Assembly (NCBI GenBank): GCA_000149265.1
Contig: CH002093.1
Coordinates: forward strand, 341,355 to 405,354
From: Ciona savignyi
Lineage: Eukaryota; Chordata; Ascidiacea; Phlebobranchia; Cionidae
Length of the DNA: 64,000 bases
Reading direction: 5' to 3'
The notes under the pieces are model-generated. The model had not been told where the DNA came from. It ran no database searches and was given only the letters and a program-made list of their open reading frames with translations. The position numbers and the translations under genes were made by a program. Below, piece by piece: positions 36,786 to 46,773 of this stretch (the stretch's first letter is position 1; every line of letters starts with the position of its first letter).

Positions 36786-38137
36786 GTAAGCCTCAGTTTT
36801 ATGTGATGTTATGTTTTTCATAAATTGAGTTATATTGATTTATTATTACTTAGGCTTGAAATTATCTTATTTCATTTGTTTATTTTATTTAATTCAAATT
36901 TTCATAGTCAAAATAGTTAAACACGTATAATACAAGTTTCTTTTTACACAAACACAAGAAAATCATTTCTTCCGCCATGTTATAGAGCATCGGTGACGGT
37001 CGGACCTCGTGTGGACGGCTTGGTTATAGTAAAATAGATGTCGTCCACAGCAATAAGTATCTTAATTGTTCATTATCAAATAATTTCTTTTTAAACTACT
37101 CGGTCCAAATTCCATCCATTATTCCGACCCTAGTCCAGGTCGGTCACATGCTCCTGGCATTATTCCATCATGCAGAAGAAAGAACACCAAATTAATAACA
37201 TCACCTGCCGACAAGACACAACCTGGTCAATCCCAATCCTAGCAGCTCCCATCACATAGTGGGGAAGGATACTCATGTCTATCCCTGGAGTTTGGGAAAT
37301 GTAGGGAGTAATAACACGAGACACCAACCACCCGCAGCCATGTTAGCAAGCTATTAAATTGTGTATGTGGCATATGTATTTGTGTGGTGTACGACTGTGC
37401 AACTAATCAATTAGTTGGGTTGTTTTTTTTCATGAAAACGCAACAGAGACAGAGACTTTTGTAACAATTTAAAACTAGAAAAATACGGCAAAACTACATT
37501 CGTTAAAACATGTCTATAATCAAAATAATTATTTGGAGTGGGTGTAGTCAAAGAGGTGGCTGTCAAACCTAAGTTGTATTTAAATAAACTGGTAAAATGT
37601 TATAAAATTACAACACATATACCCAAAAGAAACTTTAAAATGTTAATTTGTCCTTGCTTATAAACCACAAGATTAAAGGTACCACTCCTTTGCTACATTG
37701 ATTCTCAGTGATTTGATTGACAGCTCAACCAAATCAAGTATAAACCTACGAAGTAGCCACCGTTTTCTTATTACTACGACATTTTTAAAATGTCGGTGTA
37801 CCATTCGGTTATATTTTTGTTTAATCTTTCAAGCTTATAACCCATTATGAGCTTGTCCCTAAGACCGTTCTTGTTTAATTTGGTTCCAGGAAACCCTGCT
37901 GTAACAACTATAGCCAACCAATCACCATACAGTTCCAACACGGGCTATACTATATTAATAAAATGTACAAAGATATCAAATCATGTTTTGCTCTCAATAT
38001 TCCAGCTGCTAATTGTTATAACTTGTTATATTTCAAATAAATAATCAAGTTGGTTTTTTGATAGTTGATCATTGAACATATAATACAATCCACAGGATAT
38101 ATTCATTGCGGTGTTTTAACATTCCTGTTCCACACAG
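36786..38137 (+). other. NLR gene intron with duplicated blocks
   Basis: 36950-37890 is repeated at about 49770-50690 (both contain 'cttggtta.agtaaaataga' and 'catgctcctggcattattcc'). It also contains 'ttaaaatg.cggtgtaccat', found upstream of most LRR exons. Confidence 0.7.
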
Positions 38138-38302
38138 ATCAAACTTACAATGAGAAACTATGAGAGGTTGGATGACCACGCAGCACAATGTCTGGCTGGA
38201 TGTGTTGGCAAAATATCGGAACTGGATTTGAACTGGAACGAACTTTCACCAGAAGGTCAACGTATGTTGCAAGAAGCAATACAACAACTCCCTTCTCCCC
38301 AG
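38138..38302 (+). CDS. NLR gene, LRR exon 6 (module B)
   Basis: Acceptor 'ttccacacag', donor CAG|GTAAGC, 55 codons, phase 0-0. Variable positions read LTMRNYERL and LDLNWNEL; the remainder matches the module consensus. One silent change (GGA for GGG in LAGC) sets it apart. Confidence 0.9.
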
Positions 38303-38961
38303 GTAAGCCTCAGTTTCATGTGATATTGTGTATTGATGTGGTTTCAATGAATTCAGTTTCATTGATTTGTAATAATCATGATGGAAATTAAAATTTTTAT
38401 TTGTTTATTAAATAAAGTTAAAATTTTGTAATCAAAATAGATAAAAGTGCCACATATATAACTTTGTTATAAAATATATATATATTATGAAACACGAAAT
38501 CAGATATTTGAAACTATTGTTTGGCATAAAAAGAAACTAATGTTTGAATAATCAAATATTTTGTTTCACTTGATCATTTAATAAAAGGCAAACATCAAGT
38601 GAAAGTACCAAAATGGGAGCCAAATGTTATGGCTGGAACCAGGTTACTTCATACAATAGCTCATATACAAGAGTGGAAGTTATAACCAGACAGGTTTTCG
38701 GTTCGATTTTCACCCTGACCACTTTCTGCGCGGTTGTGTGTAAAATGGACTGAGTTGTTTATGAGCTTTATTGTCATGAAACAAACACATTACTACATTT
38801 ATACCCTGCCCACTTATTTCAGATACCGACTGTTAAGTCTGGCCTCTTGTTTGCAATTAACATGCGGTTTTATCTTAAAAGCGATTTTATTACTTAGATA
38901 GATAAGCGGTGTAGAATCCTAGTTCGTGTCTGTACAATGATAAATAAGTGAATTAATAACT

Positions 38962-39110
38962 TGAAGCGGCAGCGTCTTTATTTGCGGTAACACACAATGA
39001 AAAAGAACACGTTACACAAACCCAAAACGACGGGCACAAAAAGCACATGAAAAAGGCAATGCGTAATGACGTCACACATTATGTAAAATAGATGACGGGA
39101 GGTCGCTACA
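38962..39110 (-). repeat. Inner element 3' LTR
   Basis: 149 bp; on the minus strand begins TGTAGCGACC and ends GCCGCTTCA. Contains 'taatgacgtcacacatta', with a palindromic TGACGTCA. Confidence 0.92.
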
Positions 39111-39138
39111 GTACCCCCCGCCAGAACCGGACATATAA

Positions 39139-40503
39139 TTACGATCTGAAACGTACAGGAGGTCGGACATGTCGACCACTACTCGTACAAGGAGTAACTG
39201 GTTCTTCGGTCATGGTTTGTCGTGCGGATGTCTCGGTGTGATTAGGGTTTGGTGGCCTACCTCGTCGCGGTGGTTGGTGCTCTTGTACAGGTTGCGTCAA
39301 GTCCAGGTGTGCAGGCTTTTGGCGGTCTATGGATACCACCTGCTCGCGACCCCCCATATCTATCGTGTAAGTTTTGTCAGTTCTTTGTAATACACGATAT
39401 GGGCCTTCATACGGTGGTGTCAAAGGTGGGCGGTGCTTGTCTATTCGTAGAAACACGTATGGACTAGAGTTCAGGGTTTTTGGTACCATTGTTCGGACAA
39501 TGCCGTGACGTGACATTGCGCTTGGTAAAAGTTGGCGAACAGCGTCTCTTAATGCTGGCATCACAGTTCGTGGAGCTTCTTGGTTTTGGTTGGCTGTAAA
39601 AAAATCACCAGGAACTTTTATATGCGAGCCGTAAACTAATTCTGCCGATGTTGTTCGAAGATCTTCCTTTGGGGCGGTACGAATCCCAAGCATAACCCAT
39701 GGTAATGCATCTATCCAGTTGGGTCCTGTTAGCCGAGCCATCAGTGCGCTTTTAAGATGCCTGTGAAATCGTTCAATTAAACCGTTAGCCTGTGGGTGAA
39801 ACGAGCACGAGCGGTGTAGTCTGATACCCAGCAGCTGATTGAAGGTAGTCCACAGTTCGGAGGTAAATTGGGATCCTCGATCGGACGAAATGTCGCACGG
39901 CACTCCAAATCGTGAAACCCAATGAAAGACAAAGGCTCTGGCGCATGTGATGGTGGTCGCGTCTGGCATGGGAATCGCTTCTGGCCACCTGGTGAAACGG
40001 TCAACCATTGTCAGTAAATACGTGTTTCCCTGTGAAGATGGCAACGGTCCGACGATATCCAAATTGATGTGACTGAACCTGCCTTGGACACGTGGGTAGG
40101 CGGCTAATGGAGCACGAACGTGAGTTTGAATTTTCGACTTCTGGCAATGCACGCACTGCTTTGCCCATACTCCCACTTGTTTGTGTAAGCCATGCCATAT
40201 AAACTTTGAAGCGACGAGTTTTCGTGTGGCTCGAATCGAGGGATGAGACAGGCCGTGAACCACATCAAAAACCTTTCTTTGCCAAGATTTGGGGACGATC
40301 GGGGCGTGGGTAACCGGCAGAAACGTCACATAGTAACGTTTGGTTCGACTGGCCGAGTTGTATATCCTCCAGTTTGAGGTTAGTAATGGCGGTACGATAT
40401 GCTTGTATTTCCGGGTCCATCTGCGCCGCTGCCAGGGACGTGTAATCCAAATCGAGCGGGAGTTCGATTGAACCAATACCACAACGTGATAGAGCGTCAG
40501 CAA
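39139..40503 (-). pseudogene. Inner gypsy element, integrase frame
   Basis: Open 454-codon frame. After a short out-of-register lead it holds the HHCC zinc-binding region (HGLSHPS, WHGLHKQ, CVHCQKSK), then the integrase core with the first Asp in HINLDIVGPLP, the second in DISSDRGSQF and the Glu in GLIERFHRHL, matching D,D35E. A C-terminal segment and a basic Pro-rich tail follow. The frame is not continuous with the RNase H frame upstream: a third frame (down to about 40265) bridges them, so at least two shifts break pol. The core motifs look intact. Confidence 0.85.
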
Positions 40504-41552
40504 CGTGGTTGCGCATTCCTTCGAATGTGTCGAACGTCTGTCGTATATTCGGAAATGGCAGACAGATGACGTTGTTGCCTGGCAGACCAGGGCGTTTGTA
40601 CCTTTGCGAATGCAAAGGTAAGCGGTTTGTGATCCGTATAAGCGGTAAATATGCGGCCTTCCAGAAAATACCTAAAATGTCGTATGGACAGGTGTAGAGC
40701 AAGTAGTTCTCTGTCAAATGCGCTGTACTTTAGCTCGGGCGCGCGCAGTCGTTTGCTAAAAAATGCGAGCGGTTGCCATTCGCCACCGATAAGTTGCTGC
40801 AAAACTGCGCCGACGGAGTGTTGTGATGCGTCTGTAGTTACAGCGGTTGTCGCGTGTGGTACAGGATGGTGCAACAATGTAGCGTTTGCCAAGTCTGTTT
40901 TAGCCGCGGTGAAGGAAGAGTTCAATTTGTCATTCCAAATTAATTTAGATGGTTTTCCGGACAAAGAGTCGTAAATTGGCGACATGATGCTGGCAGCACG
41001 CGGTATGAAACGATGATAGTAGTTTATCATACCTGCAAATTCCTGGAGTGATTTAATCGAAGTGGGACGGGGAAACTGTTGGATTGCTGCGACCTTGTCC
41101 GGAAGTGGTTGAGCACCATCTCTGTCTACGCGGTGTCCGAGGAAATCGATTTTTTCGACCCCAAACTGGCACTTGTTTAAATTGATCACAAGTCCGTAAT
41201 CATCAAGCTGTTTAAAGAGCTGTTTTAAATGTTTATGATGTTCAGAAAATGATGCGCTGGCCACGAGAATATCATCGAGATAAATGTAAACGAAAGGCAG
41301 GGATTGACACACCGTGTCCATGAGACGTTGGAATGTTTGTGCAGCGTTCTTTAACCCAAATGGCATTCGTAAGAATTCGAATAAACCAAACGGCGTTAAG
41401 ACAGCGGTTTTGGGTATATCTTCCTCGGCCACGGGAACTTGATGGTATCCCCTTACGAGGTCTACCTTGGAGAAAACGCGAGCTCCAGCTAAACGAGCTG
41501 AAAAGTCGTGGATGTGCGGAATTGAGTATCGGTCGGGTTGAGTATGCGGCAA
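40497..41552 (-). pseudogene. Inner gypsy element, reverse transcriptase and RNase H frame
   Basis: Open 351-codon frame beginning mid-RT ([32 protein letters not shown]). It includes the RMPFGLKNA motif, the active-site motif YIYLDDIL, then RNase H ([15 protein letters not shown] and [13 protein letters not shown]). It ends prematurely at 40497. The rest of RNase H ([11 protein letters not shown]) appears in another frame, so a shift lies at about 40500-40600. The start is a deletion junction with the gag leader rather than a natural N-terminus: a stop codon lies at about 41555 between gag start and RT. Confidence 0.88.
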
Positions 41553-41690
41553 TTAAGAATCGTCTGCTTCGACTGTAACCTTCTTAAGAGCGAACTGTGC
41601 TTCAGCTTGCTGGAACCACACTCTTGGCTGCGTTGTCCAAAACGTTGCAAGTTTCACCGCTACGGAGTTTTGCGTGTCTTCTTTCTCGAA
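41553..41690 (-). pseudogene. Inner gypsy element, truncated gag start
   Basis: On the minus strand an ATG at 41690 opens about 45 codons (MFEKEDTQNSVAVKLA, then VWFQQAEAQFALKKV), a pattern of gypsy gag N-termini. It stops at TAA just before the RT sequence begins. The abrupt switch from gag to RT is a deletion junction. Confidence 0.7.
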
Positions 41691-41744
41691 CATTTTTTAT
41701 CTGTTAAACTTCAAAAAGTCGTTTTTGAAGGTCGGGGTCACCAG

Positions 41745-41893
41745 TGAAGCGGCAGCGTCTTTATTTGCGGTAACACACAATGAAAAAGAACACGTTACAC
41801 AAACCCAAAACGACGGGCACAAAAAGCACATGAAAAAAGCAATGCGTAATGACGTCACACATTATGTAAAATAGATGACGGGAGGTCGCTACA
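41745..41893 (-). repeat. Inner element 5' LTR
   Basis: 149 bp copy of 38962-39110 with one substitution ('gaaaaaagc' versus 'gaaaaaggc'). Confidence 0.92.
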
Positions 41894-42292
41894 AACTAAA
41901 CAATGGCGAAATAAACCCTGCAAGTGAACAACGGCGTTACTGAAAAGAACAATGACTTTAACGCAAAGGACAATGCTTCACACGCGCGTGCACTCAATGA
42001 ACCGTAATCGGCGGAGTGATGTCCAAATTAAAATGATTGTCTGGGGACTAGCGGCACGTGGATATCGGCCATATCAGTACTCCCATTTTTTTCAAAGGAA
42101 CCAGTCTATTCCTCCAATTGTTTGTATCCTGGCTTGTTGTAGTCCTTAAGCTGTTTTAATGCCCGTTTGATTTTGTCGTGTTTTCGTTGGCTTCTTCCTC
42201 GTGTGTTTGGGTAACTGCTGACGTCTTGATGAGCGTTTGGTTGTGTAGTCATGGTAGTGGATTGTTCCTCTTGGTGAGTGGTTACATCAGAG

Positions 42293-45148
42293 TCATGATC
42301 CAGATGTTCCGGTATGTCTTGGCTTACCATATGTTGCTCCCATTATCCATTCTGGTCCAACGGTATTTTCTGTAGTGGGTTTATTTGTGGCTGTAGCTAG
42401 TTTAATATCGTTGCAGTGGCGTATTTGAATTTTCCCATCTGAAATTCTTTTTAGTATGGCACCACTGCTGTGTGTTGTGATTACTTCGTATTTGTGTGGG
42501 CCAAACATGGGGTCGAATTTGTGTTTTTTTATGTTTCGTGTGATAACTATGTCTCCCTGTGATAGTTGTGATGCTTTACAGTGCGTGGATGCGTTGGCCT
42601 TGTTCATCCTTTCCTGTTTTTCCGATTCATCTTTGTCATATGCCCTGGTGACGTCTTCCCTACTTAAACTTTTAGCTGGGAAGTCTTTCTTGTAGCCACC
42701 TCCGAACATCAAGTCTCCTGGAGCCTGGCCCGTGGATGGGTGCGGGGTTGAACGGTACGTGGATAGGAGGTCGTTAATGGCTTTTTGTTTGTTTTTATGT
42801 TCCCAATGTGCAGCCTTTAGGGTCTTTCCTAATGGTTTCATGAATGTTTCCACTGGATTTGCTTGAGGGTGGTATGGGAATGATGTTCGGTGCTGTGTAT
42901 TGTGTTCCTCCGAGAAACTTGCAAATTCCTTTGAATTGAATGGTGGTCCATTGTCGGTCCGGTGGCTATCTGGGTTTCCGTAGTTTGTGTATATGTCGGA
43001 AATTGCTGGTATTACGTGTTTGGCGCCTGTTGACCCAACCATTGTAGCAGCAGGAAACCTGGTTTTCAGATCTTGGACGACAACTACGTGTTTTTTTTCA
43101 GGTGTTGGCCCAAATAAGTCGATGCTGACATCCTGCCACGGTTTTTTAGGGTATGGGATCGATTTTATAGGCTCTTTCGTTGTTTTGTTGGTAAACAATT
43201 GACAGGTGTGGCACGCATTAACAGTTTTCTCCACAATTGCATTAATGCCTGGAAACCAGAAGTGACTGCGTATTCGCCGCTTCATGCTGGTCATTCCTGC
43301 GTGTGCTCCTTGGTGTGCTTTGTCAGCGGCACTCTTCCACAATGTTTCCGGTAAAACAATCCGGTTTCCTTTCATTATCATGTGATCCACAATGGTAAGC
43401 TCATCCAATATTTTCCTGTATGGGGCGAGTTTTGTTTGGGACTTCGGTATAAAGCCTTTGTGAATGTATTTCATAAGCGTTATTAATAGGTTGTCTTTTG
43501 CCGTCTCTTCTATAATCCGATTGAACGATATGGATTCGGTATATGGGTTGTACTGCAGCATCCAAACTGTTTTTTCCAGCTCAGTCGCTTCCTGTTGAAC
43601 TTCTTTAGGAAGCTGCCGCAGTGGTATTGCGTGTCTAGATAGGTAGTCTGCCGGGTTGGTTTCCCCTGGAGACCATTGTACCTCATAGGATAGATCCTGG
43701 TGACGTAGTTTGATTCGATCGGTACGTATGGATCCTTTGCGCGTATTGCGAAAAATGCTGATCAAAGGCTTGTGGTCAGTCACCACAGTGACCTTAGGTC
43801 CTCCCGCTATGTATGGACGAAATCGACGCAGCGCAAAGTCGACCGATGCTGCCTCCAGATCCAATTGGGGATACCTGCTCTCTTCCGCTCTGGTGGCACG
43901 ACTAGCGTAGGCCACTGGCTTGCATTTGTCAGGTTCACTCCCTTGGGCGAGTATAGCCGAGAGGCCTGTTGTGTGAGCGTCAACGAATATGAACGTCGGA
44001 AGGGCGGGGTTGAAGTAGGTTATCACCGTTTCCTCTTGGAGCGCATTTTTCAAGTCTTTGAACTCTTCCACACAACGCTTGGTCCACTTAAAAGTTGTGT
44101 GTTTCCTGGTGAGCTCCCTTAAGTGCCGTGTGCGCTGCGATAAGTGTGGAATGAAATCTGAGAATGATTGAACAAAGCATAGGAAGGACATAAACTCATC
44201 TTTCGATTCGGGTGAAGTGGCTGCTTTAAGGGCGGTTACCTTAGATGGGTCTGGCTTGATGCCTTTATGTGATACTATCATGCCCCAAAATGGTATTTCA
44301 TTTTTCCTAAATATGCATTTATCCGGGTTCAGCGTAAGACCCGCCTCCACTATTTTGCTCATTGTGACATCCAGCGTTCTATCATGGTCAGATTTCGAAG
44401 CGCCTGCGATTATAATGTCATCGTGGATAACATGACATCCTGGTATGTTGCTGAAGATTGGAAGAAGTGCTTTACTGAGTTCTCCCGAAGCAGGCTTGGC
44501 TCCCATCGTAAGTCTTTTATATCGCATAAGGCGATTACCTGCGTGGAAAACCGTGAGCCGGCGCGATGCTTGATTTAACTTAAGCTGGTGAAAAGCTGAT
44601 TTAAAATCAAGTTTGCTAAATACCTTGCATCCCGACAGTTTCACCTTAATGTCCTCGACACGAGGGATGGGGATATTCGTTGACCTTATAGCTTTGTTGG
44701 CTTCTCTCATGTCGATTGTTAATCGTATGCCACCATTATCTTTGGGAGCGAGTACCGGATTGGATATCCATGGAGCTGGACCGTGGTGTTCCTCGATGAC
44801 GTCTTGTTCTTGCATCGCTTCTACCTCCCTTTCGAAGCGGTTTCGAAGGTAGAATGGTATGGGTCTCGCAGGTTGGGCTACTGGCGGCACTTTTTTGTCA
44901 ATATAAAAGTTCACTTGATAATCGCGTAATGTACCAATACCTTGAAATGCAGTGGGGTATTCAGTGATGATGCGTTCCTCAAAGCTGTTCTTGCATTGGA
45001 TTCTGTGAACCCGCGCGTCAGAGTATTTTTGTTCCGAGTTAAATTTGATGATCCCAAGTGCTTCACATAGGCTGCCACTCAAAAGGGTTTCTACGTTACC
45101 TTTTATTACATAGAACCTTGCTGCGGCGAAAGCATCTCCAAACGTCAC
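42293..45148 (-). CDS. Outer gypsy element, pol (RT, RNase H, integrase)
   Basis: 951 uninterrupted codons. The end of protease comes first (SLCEALGIIKF), then RT (WISNPVLAPKDNGGIRLTID, SKLDFKSAFHQLKL) with active site CHVIHDDIIIAG. The residue before the catalytic Asp pair is His, not the common YxDD form. RNase H follows (FIFVDAHTTGLSAILAQG, VVTDHKPLISIF, NPADYLSRH), then integrase zinc-binding (HQGAHAGMTSMKRRIRSHFW, CHTCQLF) and core (DVSIDLFGPTP, SHRTDNGPPF, NPVETFMKPLGK). The frame is intact. It is offset by one frame from gag-protease. A frame at 42330-42106 continues past the pol stop in another register with a basic tail (RGRSQRKHDKIKRALKQLKD) and may be the displaced C-terminus or a small extra ORF. 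Confidence 0.92.
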   Translation of the reverse strand: MTFGDAFAAARFYVIKGNVETLLSGSLCEALGIIKFNSEQKYSDARVHRIQCKNSFEERIITEYPTAFQGIGTLRDYQVNFYIDKKVPPVAQPARPIPFYLRNRFEREVEAMQEQDVIEEHHGPAPWISNPVLAPKDNGGIRLTIDMREANKAIRSTNIPIPRVEDIKVKLSGCKVFSKLDFKSAFHQLKLNQASRRLTVFHAGNRLMRYKRLTMGAKPASGELSKALLPIFSNIPGCHVIHDDIIIAGASKSDHDRTLDVTMSKIVEAGLTLNPDKCIFRKNEIPFWGMIVSHKGIKPDPSKVTALKAATSPESKDEFMSFLCFVQSFSDFIPHLSQRTRHLRELTRKHTTFKWTKRCVEEFKDLKNALQEETVITYFNPALPTFIFVDAHTTGLSAILAQGSEPDKCKPVAYASRATRAEESRYPQLDLEAASVDFALRRFRPYIAGGPKVTVVTDHKPLISIFRNTRKGSIRTDRIKLRHQDLSYEVQWSPGETNPADYLSRHAIPLRQLPKEVQQEATELEKTVWMLQYNPYTESISFNRIIEETAKDNLLITLMKYIHKGFIPKSQTKLAPYRKILDELTIVDHMIMKGNRIVLPETLWKSAADKAHQGAHAGMTSMKRRIRSHFWFPGINAIVEKTVNACHTCQLFTNKTTKEPIKSIPYPKKPWQDVSIDLFGPTPEKKHVVVVQDLKTRFPAATMVGSTGAKHVIPAISDIYTNYGNPDSHRTDNGPPFNSKEFASFSEEHNTQHRTSFPYHPQANPVETFMKPLGKTLKAAHWEHKNKQKAINDLLSTYRSTPHPSTGQAPGDLMFGGGYKKDFPAKSLSREDVTRAYDKDESEKQERMNKANASTHCKASQLSQGDIVITRNIKKHKFDPMFGPHKYEVITTHSSGAILKRISDGKIQIRHCNDIKLATATNKPTTENTVGPEWIMGATYGKPRHTGTSGS

Positions 45149-45198
45149 GCTCCCTTCATAATATCCCGAGCATTTAAGGGGTTTCGAGCCATAAGGCC

Positions 45199-46413
45199 TT
45201 ACTTTTGTTTTCGCTGGAACAAGCTGCCAAGTCCCGCCGCTGTTTCTCTTGACATTACATTAATGTCGGCACCTGTGTCAGCGAATGCTGGAACCACGTG
45301 TTCTTTGATCACCACCCTGACCTGATATCGTGAGTTTTTGCTATTTCCCCGCGCTCTTTGGTGTGTTGCACGATGTATCTTGATTCTATGGCCTACCACT
45401 CGATGGATTCTGGCTTTTTGTTTTCTTCCACTAGGACATTTTCTTCTTGAATCACTGGATGAAGTTGAAAGAGTTTCCTCGGATGTGCTGCCGCACTGGC
45501 TTGCTGTTTCACTCTCAGAGCTTGGTTCAACCCGCCGAGTTGTCCTTTTGTGGGCTTTTCTTTTATTGGCTTTGCAGGTTTGTGAGCCTTTAAAATGACC
45601 AACGCCGTTGCATGCGAAACATTGCATTTTATAAGCGATGCATTTCTTACCTCCGTCACATGATTTGTTTGAGCAAGTTTTGCATTGTGATGTGGGTTGG
45701 CGTGTCCTGCGGCTTGCTGAGTATTTCCCGGGTTTTACTCTTGAGATGTGCGACTCTCTGTTGCCTTGCTCATTGGCGATGCGCTGCGCACTATGTGTGG
45801 CTGCCTCAATCTTCCTGCCGTTCTCAAGCAGTTGCTGTAGGTCCCACTGATTCTTGAGAGCGTTGCAGCGGATGTCATCATTTGTTGTGCCGATAACTAT
45901 TTGGTCTCGAATCATTATCTCGGGGACATTGCAATCATCGTGTGCACATTTAAAGCGACATGACTGAGATTCATGTCTTAAGCGGTTGGCGAACACATCA
46001 AAACTTTCTTCCAGTCCCTGGGTGAGTTTATGAAAGTCATAGTTAGCCAGGGTGTAATTCTTTGCTGGTTCGAATCTTGCTAGCATTTTGCGCACCATAT
46101 CCGAGAATTTGAGATCTGATCTTTCCGCTTCTGGTATTGTGTCTTTGTATTCTATTTGAAAAACCCGTGATGCGTACCTTCCCATGAAAGTTTTTCTCTT
46201 CTGGACATCTATCCAATGTTCTTTGTCGACCACGCTAGCCGGCGGTTCTTTGGCTATTGCTTCGTATTCGAATTCAAACGAATCCACATATTCTGTGAAA
46301 GCGTCGAATACGTTGTTTCGATGACTTTCAGGATCGAACTTTGCTAGCGAGAATGCTGGCACTTCCATATTAATAGCAGGTTGAGAGGTTCTTTGGATAT
46401 TCGCTGGTTGCAC
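45199..46413 (-). CDS. Outer gypsy element, gag and start of protease
   Basis: 404 codons on the minus strand. An N-terminal capsid-like helical region comes first (FDAFTEYVDSFEFEYEAIAK, SFDVFANRLRHESQSC). Then a basic Arg/Ser region and a cysteine cluster with a CxxCxxxxH knuckle (CFACNGVGH), a Ser/Lys-rich linker, and the aspartic protease active site FADTGADINVMS. The frame stops soon after, inside protease; the rest of protease continues in the pol frame. The shift falls at about 45200-45220, beside an A-rich stretch (complement of 'cttttgttttcg'). It may be a programmed shift or a single-base lesion. Confidence 0.9.
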   Translation of the reverse strand: MQPANIQRTSQPAINMEVPAFSLAKFDPESHRNNVFDAFTEYVDSFEFEYEAIAKEPPASVVDKEHWIDVQKRKTFMGRYASRVFQIEYKDTIPEAERSDLKFSDMVRKMLARFEPAKNYTLANYDFHKLTQGLEESFDVFANRLRHESQSCRFKCAHDDCNVPEIMIRDQIVIGTTNDDIRCNALKNQWDLQQLLENGRKIEAATHSAQRIANEQGNRESHISRVKPGKYSASRRTRQPTSQCKTCSNKSCDGGKKCIAYKMQCFACNGVGHFKGSQTCKANKRKAHKRTTRRVEPSSESETASQCGSTSEETLSTSSSDSRRKCPSGRKQKARIHRVVGHRIKIHRATHQRARGNSKNSRYQVRVVIKEHVVPAFADTGADINVMSRETAAGLGSLFQRKQK

Positions 46414-46463
46414 TGAACTAGGATTTTTCTTTTCTGATGCCCGTTTCTTTACCTCGTCGCCAT

Positions 46464-46773
46464 TGTTAAGTCTGGCCTCTTGTTTGCAATTAACATGCGG
46501 TTTTATCTTAAAAGCGATTTTATTACTTAGATAGATAAGCGGTGTAGAATCCTAGTTCGTGTCTGTACAATGATAAATAAGTGAATTAATAACCAAACAA
46601 TGGCGAAATAAACCCTGCAAGTGAACAACGGCGTTACTGAAAAGAACAATGACTTTAACGCAAAGGACAATGCTTCACACGCGCGTGCACTCAATGAACC
46701 GTAATCGGCGGAGTGACGTCACAATTAAAATGATTGTCTGGGGACTAGCGGCACGTGGATATCGGCCATATCA
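46464..46773 (-). repeat. Outer element 5' LTR
   Basis: 310 bp, intact; it retains the empty site where the inner element landed in the partner LTR. Followed on the plus strand by the CCGAC target duplication. Confidence 0.93.

Larger units (their letters stand above)
38962..41893 (-). mobile_element. Inner Ty3/gypsy element, young and internally deleted
   Basis: LTRs of 149 bp (38962-39110 and 41745-41893) differ at a single base by eye. AACT flanks the insertion (38958-38961 and 41894-41897), a 4-bp target duplication, confirmed by the unoccupied site in the other LTR of the host element (aataac.aaacaatgg). Read on the minus strand, the element runs from its 5' LTR (TGTAGCGACC...) through a primer-binding-site candidate TGGTGACCCCGACC, a short gag start (from 41690), RT, RNase H, integrase, and a G-rich polypurine tract (complement of 39112-39120) to the 3' LTR. 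At 2.9 kb it is about half the usual length: most of gag, all of protease and the RT N-terminus are missing. Confidence 0.93.
38831..42076 (-). repeat. Outer element 3' LTR, interrupted by the inner element
   Basis: LTR halves 38831-38961 and 41898-42076 add up to 310 bp, the same as the intact LTR at 46464-46773. The inner retrotransposon and its AACT duplication sit between them. Confidence 0.93.
38831..46773 (-). mobile_element. Ty3/gypsy LTR retrotransposon (outer element), antisense in the NLR intron
   Basis: Two LTRs of 310 bp (right copy 46464-46773; left copy 38831-38961 plus 41898-42076, split by another element) begin TGTTAAGTCTGG and end GGCCATATCA on the plus strand. By eye they differ at four positions. 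CCGAC flanks both ends (38826-38830 and 46774-46778) as a 5-bp target duplication. Coding is on the minus strand: gag with a zinc knuckle and protease start (46413-45199), then RT, RNase H and integrase (45148-42293). A TGGCGACGAGG primer-binding-site candidate follows the 5' LTR, and a purine-rich tract (complement of 42078-42094) precedes the 3' LTR. Removing the nested element leaves about 5.0 kb, a normal size. Confidence 0.93.

Noticed and set aside
36589-36789. A 66-codon frame over LRR exon A (and similar ones over 46884, 48890, 50926, 52937) with repeated ...WMTTQHNVWLGVL... peptides
   Set aside because: It is the wrong frame of the LRR exons. The phase-0 frame gives proper LRR patterns and joins all exons; the repeated peptide only mirrors the DNA repeat.
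39169-41578. Plus-strand frames over the inner retrotransposon
   Set aside because: Complements of the RT and integrase frames; no domain of their own.
42456-45857. Many plus-strand frames over the outer retrotransposon
   Set aside because: They are complements of the long minus-strand gag and pol frames, which carry all the recognisable motifs.
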